A stretch of 64,000 bases of DNA from Thauera chlorobenzoica (GTDB lineage: Bacteria > Pseudomonadota > Gammaproteobacteria > Burkholderiales > Rhodocyclaceae): assembly GCF_001922305.1 (NCBI RefSeq), contig NZ_CP018839.1, positions 682,001 through 746,000 of the forward strand. The letters are read 5' to 3'. Below, piece by piece: positions 45,144 to 55,941 of the stretch (the first letter of the stretch is position 1; each line of letters starts with the position of its first letter). The notes under the pieces were generated by a model. The model saw nothing but the letters and a program-made list of their open reading frames with translations. It ran no database searches and had not been told where the DNA came from. The position numbers were made by a program, and so were the translations under genes.

Positions 45144-46358
45144 ATGAGTCTGCGCTCCTGGCTCGACAGCATCGAGCATCATTTCGACAAGGGCGGCCGC
45201 TACGAGAAGTTCTACGCCCTGTTCGAAGCCATCGACACCGCCCTGTACAAGCCGGCCAGTGTCACCCGCAGCACCGCCCACGTGCGCGACGGCCTCGACC
45301 TCAAGCGGATGATGATCACGGTCTGGCTATGCACCTTCCCGGCGATGTTGTTCGGGATGTGGAACGCCGGCTACCAGGCCAACACCATCCTCGCCGCCAA
45401 TTCCGGGCTGATGGCGGCGCAGGAAGGCTGGCGCCTCGGCCTGGTGAGCCTGTTCGCCGGCTTCGACCCCGGCAGCCTGTGGGACAACTTCATCCACGGC
45501 GCGGCCTTCTTCCTGCCGATCTACCTCGTCACCTTCATCGTCGGCGGCTTCTGGGAAGTGCTGTTCGCCTCGATCCGGCGCCACGAAGTCAACGAGGGCT
45601 TCTTCGTCACCTCGGTGCTGTTCGCGCTCACCTGCCCGCCGTCGATCCCGCTGTGGCAGGTCGCGCTGGGGATCAGCTTCGGCGTCGTGATCGGCAAGGA
45701 AGTGTTCGGCGGCACCGGCAAGAACTTCCTCAACCCGGCGCTGACCGGGCGCGCCTTCCTGTTCTTCGCCTATCCGGCGCAGATGTCGGGCGACGCCGTG
45801 TGGACCACCGTGGACGGCTACACCGGCGCCACCGCGCTGTCGCAGGCGGCCGCCGGCGGCATCGACCAGGTGGTGGCGAGCGGTCTGACCTGGAGCGACG
45901 CCTTCCTCGGCTTCATGCCCGGCTCGATCGGCGAGACCAGCACCCTGGCGCTGCTGATCGGCGGCGGCGTGCTGCTGCTGATGAAGATCGCCTCCTGGCG
46001 CATCGTCGCCGGCGTCATGCTCGGCATGATCGCGATGAGCCTGGGGTTCAACGCCATCGGCTCGGACACCAATCCGATGTTCTCGATGCCCTGGCACTGG
46101 CACCTGGTGGTCGGCGGCTTCGCCCTGGGGATGATGTTCATGGCCACCGACCCGGTGTCGGCGTCGATGACCGACACCGGCAAGTGGATCTTCGGCGCCC
46201 TGATCGGCGTCATGGTGGTGCTGATCCGGGTGGTGAACCCGGCCTTCCCCGAAGGGATGATGCTGGCGATCCTGTTCGCCAACCTGTGTGCGCCGCTGAT
46301 CGACCATTTCGTGGTCGCGGCCAACATCAAGCGGAGGCTCGCGCGCAATGTCCAGTAA
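45144..46358 (+). CDS. nqrB: Na+-translocating NADH:quinone reductase subunit B
   Basis: NqrB is a 404-residue membrane subunit with about ten helices that takes part in sodium transport. It carries a covalently bound FMN on the Thr of the motif DGYTGAT, visible after the [11 protein letters not shown] segment, and binds riboflavin. Family blocks include [22 protein letters not shown] and [19 protein letters not shown]. It overlaps nqrC by eleven bases. Confidence 0.96.
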   Translation: MSLRSWLDSIEHHFDKGGRYEKFYALFEAIDTALYKPASVTRSTAHVRDGLDLKRMMITVWLCTFPAMLFGMWNAGYQANTILAANSGLMAAQEGWRLGLVSLFAGFDPGSLWDNFIHGAAFFLPIYLVTFIVGGFWEVLFASIRRHEVNEGFFVTSVLFALTCPPSIPLWQVALGISFGVVIGKEVFGGTGKNFLNPALTGRAFLFFAYPAQMSGDAVWTTVDGYTGATALSQAAAGGIDQVVASGLTWSDAFLGFMPGSIGETSTLALLIGGGVLLLMKIASWRIVAGVMLGMIAMSLGFNAIGSDTNPMFSMPWHWHLVVGGFALGMMFMATDPVSASMTDTGKWIFGALIGVMVVLIRVVNPAFPEGMMLAILFANLCAPLIDHFVVAANIKRRLARNVQ

Positions 46359-47139
46359 GAAGGAATCGACCGCCCGCACGTTGCTGGTGGCGCTCGCGGT
46401 CAGTCTGGTCAGTTCGATCTTCGTCGCCGGCGCGGCGGTGTCGCTGAAGCCGGTGCAGATCGAGAACCGCCAGCTCGACAAGCAGCGCAGCATCCTCGCC
46501 ATCGCCGGGCTGGGCGAGGCGCGGATGTCGGGGCGCGAGGTGAAGACGCTGTTCGCCGAACGGATCAGCGCGAAAGTGGTGGATCTGGAAACCGGCGACT
46601 ACACCGAGGCCTACGATCCGGCGGTGTTCGACCCGTTGAAGGCGGCCCGGGACCCGAAGCTGTCGACCGCCCTGGCGGGCGAGCAGGACATCGCGCTGAT
46701 CAAGCGCCGCGAGCGCTTCACCACCGTGTACCTGGTGGAGAAGGACGGCGCGCTCGACACCCTGATCCTGCCGGTGCGCGGCTACGGCCTGTGGTCGACG
46801 CTGCACGGCTTCATGGCAGTGAAGGCCGACCTCAACACCGTGGTCGGCTTCGGCTTCTACCAGCACGCCGAAACGCCGGGCCTGGGGGGCGAAGTCGACA
46901 ACCCGAAGTGGAAGGCGCTGTGGCCGGGCAAGACCTTGTTCGACGAGGCCGGCAAGCCGGTGATCCGCATTGTCAAGGGCGGCGTCGATCCGGCGAGCGC
47001 GGACGCCGGCCATCAGGTCGATGCGCTGGCCGGCGCCACGCTGACCAGCAACGGCGTCGATCGTCTGCTTCAATTCTGGCTCGGCGAGCAGGGCTTCGGC
47101 TCCTACCTCGCCCGGCTGCGTAGCGCACAGGGGGCCTGA
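46348..47139 (+). CDS. nqrC: Na+-translocating NADH:quinone reductase subunit C
   Basis: NqrC has a single N-terminal helix ([21 protein letters not shown]) and a periplasmic domain carrying a second covalent FMN. The flavinylation motif is [10 protein letters not shown], with Thr231 the expected acceptor; attachment needs an ApbE transferase, which is not encoded in this window. The 263-residue length is normal. The segment [15 protein letters not shown] is typical. Confidence 0.95.
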   Translation: MSSKKESTARTLLVALAVSLVSSIFVAGAAVSLKPVQIENRQLDKQRSILAIAGLGEARMSGREVKTLFAERISAKVVDLETGDYTEAYDPAVFDPLKAARDPKLSTALAGEQDIALIKRRERFTTVYLVEKDGALDTLILPVRGYGLWSTLHGFMAVKADLNTVVGFGFYQHAETPGLGGEVDNPKWKALWPGKTLFDEAGKPVIRIVKGGVDPASADAGHQVDALAGATLTSNGVDRLLQFWLGEQGFGSYLARLRSAQGA

Positions 47140-47141
47140 TC

Positions 47142-47810
47142 ATGTCCAAACCCACCGTCAAGGAAGTCCTGCTCAACCCGATTTTCCACAACAACCCGAT
47201 CGGCCTGCAGATCCTCGGCATCTGTTCGGCGCTGGCGGTCACTTCGAACCTGCAGACCGCGCTGGTGATGTCGATCGCGCTGACCCTGGTGACCGGGTTC
47301 TCGAACCTGTTCATCTCGATGATCCGCAGCCAGATCCCGGGCTCGATCCGCATGATCGTGCAGATGGTGATCATCGCCTCGCTCGTGATCGTGGTCGACC
47401 AGATCCTCAAGGCCTATGCGTTCAGCCTGTCCAAGCAGCTGTCGGTGTTCGTCGGCCTGATCATCACCAACTGCATCGTGATGGGGCGCGCCGAGGCCTT
47501 CGCGATGCAGAACCCGCCGGGCCTGTCCTTTTTCGACGGCATCGGCAATGGCTTGGGCTATAGCGCGATGCTGCTCACGCTGGGGGTGATCCGCGAACTG
47601 TTCGGCGCCGGCAAGCTGTTCGGCGTCGAGATCATCCCCCTCGCCAAGGACGGCGGCTGGTACGTGCCCAACGGCCTGCTGCTGCTGCCGCCCTCGGCGT
47701 TCTTCCTGATCGGCCTGATCATCTGGGCGCTGCGCACCTGGAAGACCGAGCAGGTCGAGAAACCGGCGTTCCGGATGGCGCCGCAGGTGATCACCAAGGA
47801 GGCCTACTGA
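47142..47810 (+). CDS. nqrD: Na+-translocating NADH:quinone reductase subunit D
   Basis: NqrD is a 222-residue integral membrane subunit with six helices, related to RnfE. It opens [28 protein letters not shown] and has [16 protein letters not shown], whose Cys contributes to the iron centre bound between NqrD and NqrE. The start is two bases after nqrC and the stop one base before nqrE. Confidence 0.96.
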   Translation: MSKPTVKEVLLNPIFHNNPIGLQILGICSALAVTSNLQTALVMSIALTLVTGFSNLFISMIRSQIPGSIRMIVQMVIIASLVIVVDQILKAYAFSLSKQLSVFVGLIITNCIVMGRAEAFAMQNPPGLSFFDGIGNGLGYSAMLLTLGVIRELFGAGKLFGVEIIPLAKDGGWYVPNGLLLLPPSAFFLIGLIIWALRTWKTEQVEKPAFRMAPQVITKEAY

Positions 47811-47811
47811 G

Positions 47812-48420
47812 ATGGAGCATTACATCAGCCTCTTCGTGCGCGCGGTGTTCATCGAGAATATGGCGCTCGCCTTCTTCCTCGGCATGTGCACCTTCATCGC
47901 CATCTCGAAGAAGGTCGAGACCGCGATCGGCCTCGGCATCGCGGTGGTCGTGGTGCAGACGATCACCGTACCGGCCAACAACCTGATCTACACGTATCTG
48001 TTGCGCGACGGCGCGCTCGCCTGGGCCGGCCTGCCCGACGTGGACCTGTCCTTCCTCGGCCTGCTGTCCTACATCGGCGTGATCGCGGCGATCGTGCAGA
48101 TCCTCGAGATGCTGCTCGATAAGTACGTGCCCAGCCTCTACAACGCGCTCGGCGTGTTCCTGCCGCTGATCACGGTCAACTGCGCGATCATGGCCGGCTC
48201 GCTGTTCATGGTCGAGCGCGACTACAACCTGGCCGAGAGCACGGTGTACGGGATTGGCTCGGGGGCCTCGTGGGCGCTGGCGATCGCGCTCCTTGCCGGC
48301 ATCCGTGAGAAGCTCAAGTACAGCGACGTGCCCGCGGGGCTGCAGGGCCTGGGCATCACCTTCATCGCCATCGGGCTGATGTCGCTGGGCTTCATGTCCT
48401 TCTCCGGCGTGCAGCTGTAA
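47812..48420 (+). CDS. nqrE: Na+-translocating NADH:quinone reductase subunit E
   Basis: NqrE (202 residues, six helices, RnfA-related) pairs with NqrD in an inverted arrangement. Conserved blocks are [18 protein letters not shown] and [15 protein letters not shown], with the cysteines that help bind the intramembrane iron centre. It ends 15 bases before nqrF. Confidence 0.96.
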   Translation: MEHYISLFVRAVFIENMALAFFLGMCTFIAISKKVETAIGLGIAVVVVQTITVPANNLIYTYLLRDGALAWAGLPDVDLSFLGLLSYIGVIAAIVQILEMLLDKYVPSLYNALGVFLPLITVNCAIMAGSLFMVERDYNLAESTVYGIGSGASWALAIALLAGIREKLKYSDVPAGLQGLGITFIAIGLMSLGFMSFSGVQL

Positions 48421-48435
48421 GGAGGCAGTGAACCC

Positions 48436-49659
48436 ATGAACACCGAAATCATCCTTGGCATCGGCATGTTTACCGCGATCGTGCTCGCGCTCGCGGTCTT
48501 CATCATCGTCGCCCGTTCCCGCCTGGTGGCGAGCGGCGACGTCACCATCGACATCAACGGCGAGCACCAGCTGACCGTGCCCGCCGGCGGCAAGCTGCTC
48601 CAGACCCTCGCCGGCAACGGCCTGTTCCTGCCCTCCGCCTGCGGCGGCGGCGGCACCTGCGCCCAGTGCAAGTGCATCGTCAAGGAGGGCGGCGGCTCGA
48701 TGCTGCCCACCGAGGAATCGCACTTCACCAAGCGCGACGCCCGCGCCGGCTGGCGCCTGTCGTGCCAGACTCCGGTCAAGCAGGACATGACGATCCAGAT
48801 CCCGGAAGAAGTCTTCGGGGTCAAGAAGTGGGAATGCACGGTCGAATCGAACCCCAACGTCGCCACCTTCATCAAGGAGCTGACCCTGCGCCTGCCGGAA
48901 GGCGAGAGCGTGGATTTCCGTGCCGGAGGCTATGTCCAGCTCGAGTGCCCGCCGCACGTGGTCAAGTACGAGGACTTCGACATCGAGGACCGATTCCGCG
49001 GCGACTGGGACAAGTTCAACCTCTGGCGCTTCGTCTCCAAGGTCGATGAAACCGTGATCCGCGCCTATTCGATGGCGAATTACCCGGACGAGAAGGGGGT
49101 GGTGAAGTTCAACATCCGCGTCGCCTCCCCTCCGCCGGGGCGCGACGACATTCCGCCGGGGAAGATGTCGTCCTGGGTGTTCGGCCTCAAGCCGGGCGAC
49201 AAGGTCGCCGTGTATGGCCCGTTCGGCGAGTTCTTCGCCCGCGACACCGATCACGAGATGGTGTTCATCGGCGGCGGCGCCGGCATGGCGCCGATGCGCT
49301 CGCACATCTTCGACCAGCTCAAGCGCCTGCACAGCACGCGCAAGATCACTTTCTGGTACGGCGCGCGCTCGATGCGCGAGGCCTTCTACGTGGACGAGTT
49401 CGACAAGCTGGCCGCGGAGAACCCCAACTTCACCTGGCACCTGGCGCTGTCCGATCCGTTGCCCGAAGACAACTGGACCGGCTACACCGGCTTCATCCAC
49501 AACGTGCTGTACGAGAACTACCTCAAGGACCACCCGGCGCCCGAGGACTGCGAGTTCTACATGTGCGGCCCGCCGATGATGAACGCCGCGGTGATCAAGA
49601 TGCTGCTCGATCTCGGCGTCGAGCGCGAGAACATCATGCTCGACGACTTCGGCGGCTGA
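48436..49659 (+). CDS. nqrF: Na+-translocating NADH:quinone reductase subunit F
   Basis: NqrF is the NADH-oxidising entry subunit. The 407-residue protein has one N-terminal helix and a plant-type ferredoxin domain with [2Fe-2S] ligands Cys69, Cys75, Cys78 and Cys110 ([13 protein letters not shown]). A ferredoxin reductase module follows, with the FAD motif RAYSMANYP and the NADH motif [11 protein letters not shown]. It is the last nqr gene. The usual nqrM and apbE maturation genes are not downstream. Confidence 0.96.
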   Translation: MNTEIILGIGMFTAIVLALAVFIIVARSRLVASGDVTIDINGEHQLTVPAGGKLLQTLAGNGLFLPSACGGGGTCAQCKCIVKEGGGSMLPTEESHFTKRDARAGWRLSCQTPVKQDMTIQIPEEVFGVKKWECTVESNPNVATFIKELTLRLPEGESVDFRAGGYVQLECPPHVVKYEDFDIEDRFRGDWDKFNLWRFVSKVDETVIRAYSMANYPDEKGVVKFNIRVASPPPGRDDIPPGKMSSWVFGLKPGDKVAVYGPFGEFFARDTDHEMVFIGGGAGMAPMRSHIFDQLKRLHSTRKITFWYGARSMREAFYVDEFDKLAAENPNFTWHLALSDPLPEDNWTGYTGFIHNVLYENYLKDHPAPEDCEFYMCGPPMMNAAVIKMLLDLGVERENIMLDDFGG

Positions 49660-49681
49660 GTCCCGCGCCACCGGGCGCAAC

Positions 49682-49702
49682 GGCCGGCGGTGTTCGCCGG
49701 CC
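49682..49702 (+). other. Hairpin after nqrF
   Basis: GGCCGGCG-gtgtt-CGCCGGCC forms an eight-pair stem shortly after the nqrF stop. There is no T-run. It may stabilise the 3' end or pause polymerase before the stronger terminator at 49746. Confidence 0.5.
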
Positions 49703-49745
49703 ACGCGTACCGGCTGCGTCGGCCCCGCCTCTCCGGCGTCCCTCC

Positions 49746-49788
49746 ATGCCCGCTGCCCGCCGTGTCGAACGCGGGCACGGGCATTTTT
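49746..49788 (+). terminator. Rho-independent terminator of the nqr operon
   Basis: A long stem (ATGCCCG and TGCCCGC pairing with GCGGGCA and CGGGCAT around a ten-base loop) is followed by TTTTATT. It ends 15 bases before the crotonase start codon. Confidence 0.88.
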
Positions 49789-49802
49789 ATTCGAGGATCT
49801 TC

Positions 49803-50603
49803 ATGGCTGGAACCGTACTGCTCGACGTCCGCGACGATGTCGCCACCCTCACCCTGAACCGCCCCACGGCGCTCAATGCGCTGTCGGTGGAAATGATGCA
49901 GGACCTCGGCGCCGCCGTGCGCGAACTGGCCGCGCGCCATGATTACGGCGTGGTGGTGATCGCCGGCGCCGGGGATCACTTCATGGCCGGCGGTGACCTG
50001 AAGGATTTCGCCCGCCATTTCAGCCTGTCGAAGGAGAGCCGCCAGGCGGCGTTCCGCGCCCTGATCGAGCAGCACGTCAATCCGGTGATCGACACCCTGC
50101 AGCGCCTGGAGCAGCCGGTGATCGCCCGCGTGCGCGGGGCCTGTGCCGGCTTCGGCCTGTCGCTGATGGCCGGCTGCGATTTCGCCGTGGCCGCGGACAA
50201 CGCCTTGTTCACCACCGCCTATGTCGGCATCGGCCTGCCCGGCGATGGCGGCGCGTCCTACTTCCTGCCGCGCATCGTCGGCCGCCGTCGCGCCGCCGAG
50301 CTGCTGCTGCTGGGTGATCGCTTCGACGCCGCCGAAGCGCTCCGGCTCGGGCTGCTCAACCGGGTCGCCGCACCGGCCGCGCTCGATGCCGAAGTCGCGC
50401 GCCTGGCCACCCGCCTGCTGGCCGGACCGCGTCGCACCCAGGCCGAGATCAAGCGTCTGCTGCTCGATTCGCACGACGCCTCGCTGCAGGCGCAGCTGCA
50501 GAGCGAGGCCGAAGCGTTCGGCCGCTGTTCCGCGGATGCGGATTTCGTCGAAGGCGTCAGCGCCTTCCTCGACAAGCGCAAGCCGCAGTTCAAGGCTGGC
50601 TGA
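49803..50603 (+). CDS. Enoyl-CoA hydratase/isomerase family protein
   Basis: This 266-residue crotonase-fold protein has the oxyanion-hole regions [13 protein letters not shown] and [20 protein letters not shown]. At the catalytic position it has [19 protein letters not shown]. The two Glu residues of hydratases are missing there and the Asp of the DGG motif remains, a pattern seen in PaaG-like and enoyl-CoA isomerases. It is therefore more likely an isomerase than a classical hydratase. A GAGGATCTTC sequence provides the ribosome site. Confidence 0.85.
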   Translation: MAGTVLLDVRDDVATLTLNRPTALNALSVEMMQDLGAAVRELAARHDYGVVVIAGAGDHFMAGGDLKDFARHFSLSKESRQAAFRALIEQHVNPVIDTLQRLEQPVIARVRGACAGFGLSLMAGCDFAVAADNALFTTAYVGIGLPGDGGASYFLPRIVGRRRAAELLLLGDRFDAAEALRLGLLNRVAAPAALDAEVARLATRLLAGPRRTQAEIKRLLLDSHDASLQAQLQSEAEAFGRCSADADFVEGVSAFLDKRKPQFKAG

Positions 50604-50734
50604 AGGCGGCCGGGCCGGTCGTGCCCCGTCGCCCGTTCCGGTGGCGATGCGCACGACCGCACGGGGGGATTGCCGGCGTGCAGGAAGGAGGGCCCGGTTA
50701 CAATGCCGGCTTTCTCATCCCCGAGGTTCATGTC

Positions 50735-51115
50735 ATGGCCCGAAGCATCGTCTCCACCCCCAACGCCCCCGCCGCGATCGGCCCCTATTCCCAGGCGGTG
50801 AAGGCCGGCAAGCAGGTTTTTCTGTCCGGCCAGATCGGCCTCGATCCGGCGACGATGGAGCTGGTCGAGGGCGTCGACGCCCAGGCCGTGCGCGTGTTCG
50901 ACAACCTGAAGGCGGTGGCCGAGGCGGCGGGCGGCTCGTTCGCGGACGTCGTCAAGATCACCATCTACCTCACCGACCTGGGCAATTTCGGCACCGTCAA
51001 TGAAGTCATGACGCGCTATTTCGCCGCGCCCTACCCGGCGCGCGCCACCGTCGGCGTGCGCGAACTGCCGCGCGGCGCGCTGGTCGAGGCCGACCTGGTG
51101 CTGGTGCTCGACTGA
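50735..51115 (+). CDS. ridA: RidA family enamine/imine deaminase
   Basis: RidA hydrolyses reactive enamines and imines such as 2-aminoacrylate made by PLP enzymes. The 126-residue sequence has [28 protein letters not shown] and the C-terminal signature [19 protein letters not shown] with the key Arg and Glu. The start at MARSIVST fits the family. recG starts 27 bases downstream on the same strand. Confidence 0.94.
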   Translation: MARSIVSTPNAPAAIGPYSQAVKAGKQVFLSGQIGLDPATMELVEGVDAQAVRVFDNLKAVAEAAGGSFADVVKITIYLTDLGNFGTVNEVMTRYFAAPYPARATVGVRELPRGALVEADLVLVLD

Positions 51116-51142
51116 GGACAGGCGGGCAGCAGGGTACCGGGC

Positions 51143-53203
51143 GTGGCCGGACCGGAACAGGGCTGGAGCGGGGTCGGTGGCGCGCTTGCCGCGCGGCTGG
51201 CGAAGCTCGACCTGCACCGCCCGCGCGATTTGCTGCTGCACCTGCCACTACGCTACGAGGACGAGACCCGGCTGACGCCGATCGCCGCGCTGCGCCCCGG
51301 TTTTCCAGCCCAGATCGAGGGCGAGGTGGCGTCCTGTGAGGTCGTGCAGCAGCCGCGCCGCCAGCTCGTCGCCCGCGTGCGCGACGCCAGCGGCATGCTG
51401 GCCGCACGTTGGCTTCATTTCTATCCCTCGCAGCAGAAGCAGCTTGCCGTCGGCCGCCGCGTGCGCCTGTTCGGCGAAGTGCGCGGCGGTTTCTTCGGCG
51501 ACGAGATGGTGCATCCGCGGGTACGCGTGGTGGCTGCGGACGAAGGCCTGCCCGAGGCGCTGACGCCGGTGTACCCGACGACCGCCGGGGTCGGCCAGGC
51601 CACCTTGCGCAAGCTGGTGGAGCGCGCCCTGCACAGCGAAGCGCAGGACGAGCTGCTGCCCTCATCCTGGCGCGCACGCCTCGATCTGCCCGGCTTTGCC
51701 GCCGCGCTGCACGATCTGCACCATCCGCCGCCCGATGCCGACCCGGTGGCCCTCGAGCGGCGCGAACACCCGGCCTGGCGGCGGATCAAGTTCGAGGAGC
51801 TGCTGGTCCAGCAGCTGTCGCTGCGCCGTGCCTACCTCGCCCGCCGCGCGCGCGCCGCACCGCCCTTGCCGCGATGTGGCACGCTGGCTGCGGCCCTGCT
51901 CGCGGCGTTGCCGTTCCGCCTCACCGCGGCGCAGGCGAGGTCGGTGGTCGACATCGCCGCCGACCTCGCCGCGCCGCACCCGATGCAGCGTCTGCTGCAG
52001 GGTGACGTCGGCAGCGGCAAGACCCTGGTCGCCGCGCTGGCGATGCTGCAGGCGGCGGAAAACGGCTGGCAGGCGGCGATGATGGCGCCCACCGAGATCC
52101 TCGCCGAGCAGCACTGGAAGAAGCTCGCCGCCTGGCTGGCGCCGCTTGGGCTGGAGGTGGCCTGGCTGTCGGGCAGCCGCAGGAAGCGCGAGCGTGAGGC
52201 CGAACTCGCGCGCCTTGCACGCGGCGAAGTGCTGCTCGCGGTCGGCACCCACGCGCTGATCGAAGACCCGGTGAGCCTGCCGCGGCTGGCGCTTGCCGTT
52301 GTCGACGAACAGCACCGCTTCGGCGTGCGCCAGCGCCTGGCGTTGCGTGAGAAGGGGGGCTCCGGCGCGGACCCGGCGCTGCGCCCGCACCTGCTGATGA
52401 TGTCGGCGACGCCGATCCCGCGCACGCTGGCGATGACCCATTACGCTGACCTCGACGTTTCGGTGCTCGATGAACTGCCGCCCGGGCGCACCCCGATCCG
52501 CACCCGGCTGGTGTCCGAGGCGCGCCGCGACGAAGTCGTCGCCCGCCTGCGTGCGGCATGCGCGGGCGGGCGCCAGGCCTACTGGGTGTGCCCGCTGATC
52601 GAGGACTCCGAAGCCCTGCAGCTGCAGACTGCGCAGGAGACCTTCGATGCCCTCGCCGCGGCGCTGCCCGAACTGCGCGTCGGCCTCGTTCATGGGCGGC
52701 TCAAGGCCGACGCCAAGTCTGCCACCATGGCCGCGTTCGCCGCCGGCGCGGTGGACGTGCTGGTCGCCACCACGGTGATCGAAGTCGGCGTCGATGTGCC
52801 CAACGCCAGCCTGATGGTGATCGAGCACGCCGAACGCTTCGGCCTCGCCCAGCTTCACCAGCTGCGCGGCCGGGTGGGACGCGGCGCGGCCGAATCGGAG
52901 TGCATCCTGATCTTCGCCCGGCCGCTGTCGGACGCCGGCCGCGCGCGGCTGAAAGTGATCTACGAGCACACCGACGGCTTTGTCATTGCGCGGGAGGATC
53001 TGCGCATCCGTGGTCCGGGCGAGTTCGTCGGCGCGCGCCAGAGCGGGGTGCCGCTGCTGCGCTACGCCGACCTCGAAGCCGACGCCGCGCTGATCGAACC
53101 CGCGCGCGAGCTTGCCGAGCACCTCCTGAGCCATGAGCCTGCCCTCGCGCAGGCGCTGATGACCCGTTGGCTGGGTGGGCGCGAAGCCTTGCTGCGCGCC
53201 TGA
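51143..53203 (+). CDS. recG: ATP-dependent DNA helicase RecG
   Basis: RecG remodels stalled replication forks and Holliday junctions. The 686-residue product has an N-terminal wedge (OB) domain, then [19 protein letters not shown] (Walker A), [15 protein letters not shown] (DEQH motif II), [14 protein letters not shown], and the C-terminal helicase motifs [17 protein letters not shown] and [10 protein letters not shown]. It starts with GTG. Confidence 0.96.
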   Translation: MAGPEQGWSGVGGALAARLAKLDLHRPRDLLLHLPLRYEDETRLTPIAALRPGFPAQIEGEVASCEVVQQPRRQLVARVRDASGMLAARWLHFYPSQQKQLAVGRRVRLFGEVRGGFFGDEMVHPRVRVVAADEGLPEALTPVYPTTAGVGQATLRKLVERALHSEAQDELLPSSWRARLDLPGFAAALHDLHHPPPDADPVALERREHPAWRRIKFEELLVQQLSLRRAYLARRARAAPPLPRCGTLAAALLAALPFRLTAAQARSVVDIAADLAAPHPMQRLLQGDVGSGKTLVAALAMLQAAENGWQAAMMAPTEILAEQHWKKLAAWLAPLGLEVAWLSGSRRKREREAELARLARGEVLLAVGTHALIEDPVSLPRLALAVVDEQHRFGVRQRLALREKGGSGADPALRPHLLMMSATPIPRTLAMTHYADLDVSVLDELPPGRTPIRTRLVSEARRDEVVARLRAACAGGRQAYWVCPLIEDSEALQLQTAQETFDALAAALPELRVGLVHGRLKADAKSATMAAFAAGAVDVLVATTVIEVGVDVPNASLMVIEHAERFGLAQLHQLRGRVGRGAAESECILIFARPLSDAGRARLKVIYEHTDGFVIAREDLRIRGPGEFVGARQSGVPLLRYADLEADAALIEPARELAEHLLSHEPALAQALMTRWLGGREALLRA

Positions 53204-53316
53204 GCGAGGGGGGCGGCAGGTTTCGGTCGACGGCTCGGCTGGCGATGGCTCGGATGGAGTGCCATGCGGCCTTGCGGGCGCGGTATCATCGGCCGGTTTT
53301 CCCGGGAGCCGGATCG

Positions 53317-54189
53317 ATGACGCTGACCGACAAATTACCCCTCTACGCCCGCCTGATGCGGATCGACAAGCCGATCGGCACCCTGCTGCTGCTGTGGCCG
53401 ACGCTGTGGGCGCTGTGGTTCGCCGCCGACGGCTGGCCGCCGCTGCATATCCTGGTGATCTTCGTCGTCGGCACTTTCCTGATGCGCTCGGCCGGCTGCG
53501 TGGCCAATGACTACGCCGACCGCGGCTTCGACGGCCACGTCGAGCGCACCAAGAGCCGCCCGCTCGCCACCGGCGCGGTGAGCGTGAAGGAAGCCTTGCT
53601 GCTGGCGAGCGCGCTCGCGGCGATTGCCTTCGTCCTGATCCTGCCGCTCAACCCGCTCGTACGCTGGCTGTCGCTGCCGGCGCTGTTCCTCGCCGTGAGC
53701 TACCCGTTCACCAAGCGCTTCTTCGCCATCCCCCAGGCCTATCTCGGCATCGCCTTCGGCTTCGGCATTCCGATGGGGTTCGCCGCGGTGCTCGGCGAGG
53801 TGCCGCCGCTGGCCTGGCTGATGCTGCTCGCCAACATCCTGTGGGCGATCGCCTACGACACCGAGTACGCGATGGTCGACCGCCCCGACGACATCCGCAT
53901 CGGCATCAAGACTTCGGCGATCACCTTCGGCCGCTTCGACGTCGCCGCGGTGATGGGCTGCTACGCGGCGGCCTTCGCCCTGCTCGCCCTGGCCGGCGCG
54001 CTCGCCGGCAGCGGGCTGCCCTTCTATCTCGGCCTGCTCGCCGCCTGCGGCCTCGCGCTGTACCACTACACCCTGATCCGCGGCCGCGAGCGCGCCCCCT
54101 GCTTCAAGGCCTTCCTGCACAACAACTGGGTCGGCGGGGCGATCTTCGCCGGCATCTTCATCGACGACCTGCTGCGCCGGCTGCATTGA
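53317..54189 (+). CDS. ubiA: 4-hydroxybenzoate polyprenyltransferase
   Basis: UbiA attaches the polyprenyl tail to 4-hydroxybenzoate in ubiquinone synthesis and is an integral membrane protein. The 290-residue sequence has the first Asp-rich motif [20 protein letters not shown] and the second [13 protein letters not shown], with about nine helices. The ATG at 53317 was chosen over the longer frame because [21 protein letters not shown] is the family start. ubiD lies 3.1 kb downstream, separated by the fic insert and pyrF. Confidence 0.95.
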   Translation: MTLTDKLPLYARLMRIDKPIGTLLLLWPTLWALWFAADGWPPLHILVIFVVGTFLMRSAGCVANDYADRGFDGHVERTKSRPLATGAVSVKEALLLASALAAIAFVLILPLNPLVRWLSLPALFLAVSYPFTKRFFAIPQAYLGIAFGFGIPMGFAAVLGEVPPLAWLMLLANILWAIAYDTEYAMVDRPDDIRIGIKTSAITFGRFDVAAVMGCYAAAFALLALAGALAGSGLPFYLGLLAACGLALYHYTLIRGRERAPCFKAFLHNNWVGGAIFAGIFIDDLLRRLH

Positions 54190-54268
54190 GCCGGTGCTGC
54201 TGCGCAGCCAGCAAGGCCCCGGCGGGGAGAGTGGCATCGCGCCCGAAGCACTCCGGCCCCCCCTGCGG

Positions 54269-54388
54269 CGGCCCCCGCACCCCGGCGAAACCCTGCGCGA
54301 GGATGTTTTGCCGGCGTTGGAATTGACGGTCACCCAGGCGGCACAAGAACTCCTTGAGTGTCTGGAAGGACTTGCGCGACACAATTAA
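54269..54388 (+). pseudogene. HigA-type antitoxin fragment, truncated
   Basis: The translated segment RPPHPGETLREDVLPALEL, followed by TVTQAAQEL, matches the N-terminus of HigA-family antitoxins, which open with HPGE-x-LRE and continue into the first helices of a Xre-type helix-turn-helix. The match stops near 54355. The frame then runs into unrelated codons and ends at TAA inside the first fic operator repeat. No HigB toxin is upstream. It is most simply a gene relic cut at the left boundary of the fic insert. Confidence 0.55.
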
Positions 54389-54401
54389 GTGTCGCGATAA
54401 T
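54372..54401 (+). promoter_or_regulatory. Predicted promoter of the HTH-Fic gene
   Basis: TTGCGC (54372-54377) and GATAAT (54396-54401) are separated by 18 bases. The first GCGACAC inverted repeat fills the spacer, and the second starts just after the -10 element, as expected for repressor control. Confidence 0.5.
54376..54395. promoter_or_regulatory. Operator 1 of the fic gene
   Basis: GCGACAC, six bases, GTGTCGC is a perfect inverted repeat lying within the spacer of the predicted promoter. Confidence 0.7.
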
Positions 54402-54405
54402 GGTT

Positions 54406-54436
54406 TTGCGACACATTATCCTGTTTAGTGTCGCAA
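54406..54436. promoter_or_regulatory. Operator 2 of the fic gene
   Basis: TTGCGACAC and GTGTCGCAA flank 13 bases at 54406-54436. It uses the same half-site as operator 1 with longer spacing. A further half-site, GCGACA, lies at 54449-54454 next to the ribosome site. Confidence 0.7.
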
Positions 54437-54463
54437 TTTAGGCGATGCGCGACAGGAAGAACC

Positions 54464-55858
54464 GTGGCCAGAATGATCCCGACAGAGACCTACGAGGCGG
54501 TTCTTGAAGCCATCGCTCGCTTTCCCGACGGTGCCAGCATCGAGCAGATTGAAGAAAACCTGTCTGCGCCGCCGAGCCGTCGAACGCTGCAGCGCTGGCT
54601 CAACAGCCTGATTGCTCAGGAGCGAATGCGTCGTGAAGGCCAAGGGCGCGCGGTCAAATATCTGCGTGGCAAGGTGGTCAGGGGACAGGGAAATGTCGCC
54701 CTGACGATAACTGCAACCGCTCACGCAGGAATCCTGATTCCCCTGTCACCTGAAGCGAAAGCGGTCGAGAAACAGGTCCGGCAACCCTTGGAGCAGCGCA
54801 CGCCCGTTGGCTACAACCGCGCATTTCTGGATGACTACCGACCCAACGAAACCTACTACCTCAGCGAAGTGGTTCGAGACGAACTGCTATCAAAGGGTCA
54901 AGCCGTCAGCAGCAATGAACCTGCGGGAACCTATGCACGGCAACTGGCCAATCGTCTGCTGATCGACCTCTCCTGGAACTCCAGTCGACTGGAGGGCAAC
55001 ACCTATTCCCTGCTGGAAACCGAACGATTGATTTCGGCTGGCGAGGCTGCATCAGGTAAGGATGCACTCGAAGCACAGATGATTCTGAATCACAGGGAGG
55101 CCATCGAGTTCTTGATCGACTCGGCCGGGGAGATTGGCTTCAACCGCTATACCCTGCTCAACCTGCACGCCTTGCTGTCCGACAACCTGCTGGACGATCC
55201 CACCGCCAGTGGCCGCTTGCGCACGATTGCCGTTGGCATTGGCCGGACCACATTCCTGCCGCTGGAAGGGCCACAACGGATCGAGGAGTGTTTTGACCAG
55301 GTGCTGGATACGGCCGCTGCCATACGAGACCCCTTCGAACAGGCGTTTTTTGCCATGGTGCATTTGCCGTATTTGCAGCCCTTTGAGGATGTCAACAAGC
55401 GGGTTTCCCGCCTGGCTGCCAATATTTCGCTGATTCGGCGCAACCTCTGCCCGCTGTCCTTCGTCGATGTCTCGCAGACAACTTACATCAGCGCCATGTT
55501 GGGTATCTATGAACTCAATCGCATCGAGCTGTTGCGCGACGTCTTTGTATGGGCATACAAACGATCCTGTGCGCGCTATTCTGCTGTGCGCCAGTCGCTG
55601 GGCGACCCTGATCCCTTCCGTTTGCAGCACAGGCAGCACATCACCCAAGTGGTCGCCACCGTGGTTCGTGAAAAACTGAGCAAGCCACAGGCAATCAGCC
55701 ATATCCACCACTTTGCGCAGGAGCGGATCGAGGCACCGGATCGCGAACGATTCATTGAAGTGGTCGAGACCCAACTGCTCAGTCTTCACGAAGGCAACAT
55801 TGCCCGATATCGCCTAAGGCCCAGTGAATTTCATGCTTGGCGCGAGCTCTGGAAATAA
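54464..55858 (+). CDS. Fic-domain protein with N-terminal winged helix and degenerate Fic motif
   Basis: Residues about 8-70 form a winged helix-turn-helix (IEQIEENLSAPPSRRTLQRW). The Fic domain includes a putative inhibitory motif S-x-x-x-E-G at 173-178 (SSRLEG) and the region LQPFEDVNKRVSR at 304-316. Canonical Fic enzymes have HPFxDGNGR there. Here the catalytic His is Gln305 and the Gly is Val310, so AMP transfer in the usual way is doubtful. The C-terminus (about 375-464) is helical and unassigned. The gene is clearly lower in GC than its neighbours. Start: GTG at 54464, behind AGGAAG, or ATG at 54473. Two GCGACAC operators at its promoter suggest autoregulation. Confidence 0.85.
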   Translation: MARMIPTETYEAVLEAIARFPDGASIEQIEENLSAPPSRRTLQRWLNSLIAQERMRREGQGRAVKYLRGKVVRGQGNVALTITATAHAGILIPLSPEAKAVEKQVRQPLEQRTPVGYNRAFLDDYRPNETYYLSEVVRDELLSKGQAVSSNEPAGTYARQLANRLLIDLSWNSSRLEGNTYSLLETERLISAGEAASGKDALEAQMILNHREAIEFLIDSAGEIGFNRYTLLNLHALLSDNLLDDPTASGRLRTIAVGIGRTTFLPLEGPQRIEECFDQVLDTAAAIRDPFEQAFFAMVHLPYLQPFEDVNKRVSRLAANISLIRRNLCPLSFVDVSQTTYISAMLGIYELNRIELLRDVFVWAYKRSCARYSAVRQSLGDPDPFRLQHRQHITQVVATVVREKLSKPQAISHIHHFAQERIEAPDRERFIEVVETQLLSLHEGNIARYRLRPSEFHAWRELWK

Positions 55859-55941
55859 ATCCGGTCGTCATCTGCGCAACCCTTCGCCGCGTGGCCGGTC
55901 AACGAGGAGCGGGCAGGTGCCCGCACCCCAGGAGAGCCACA

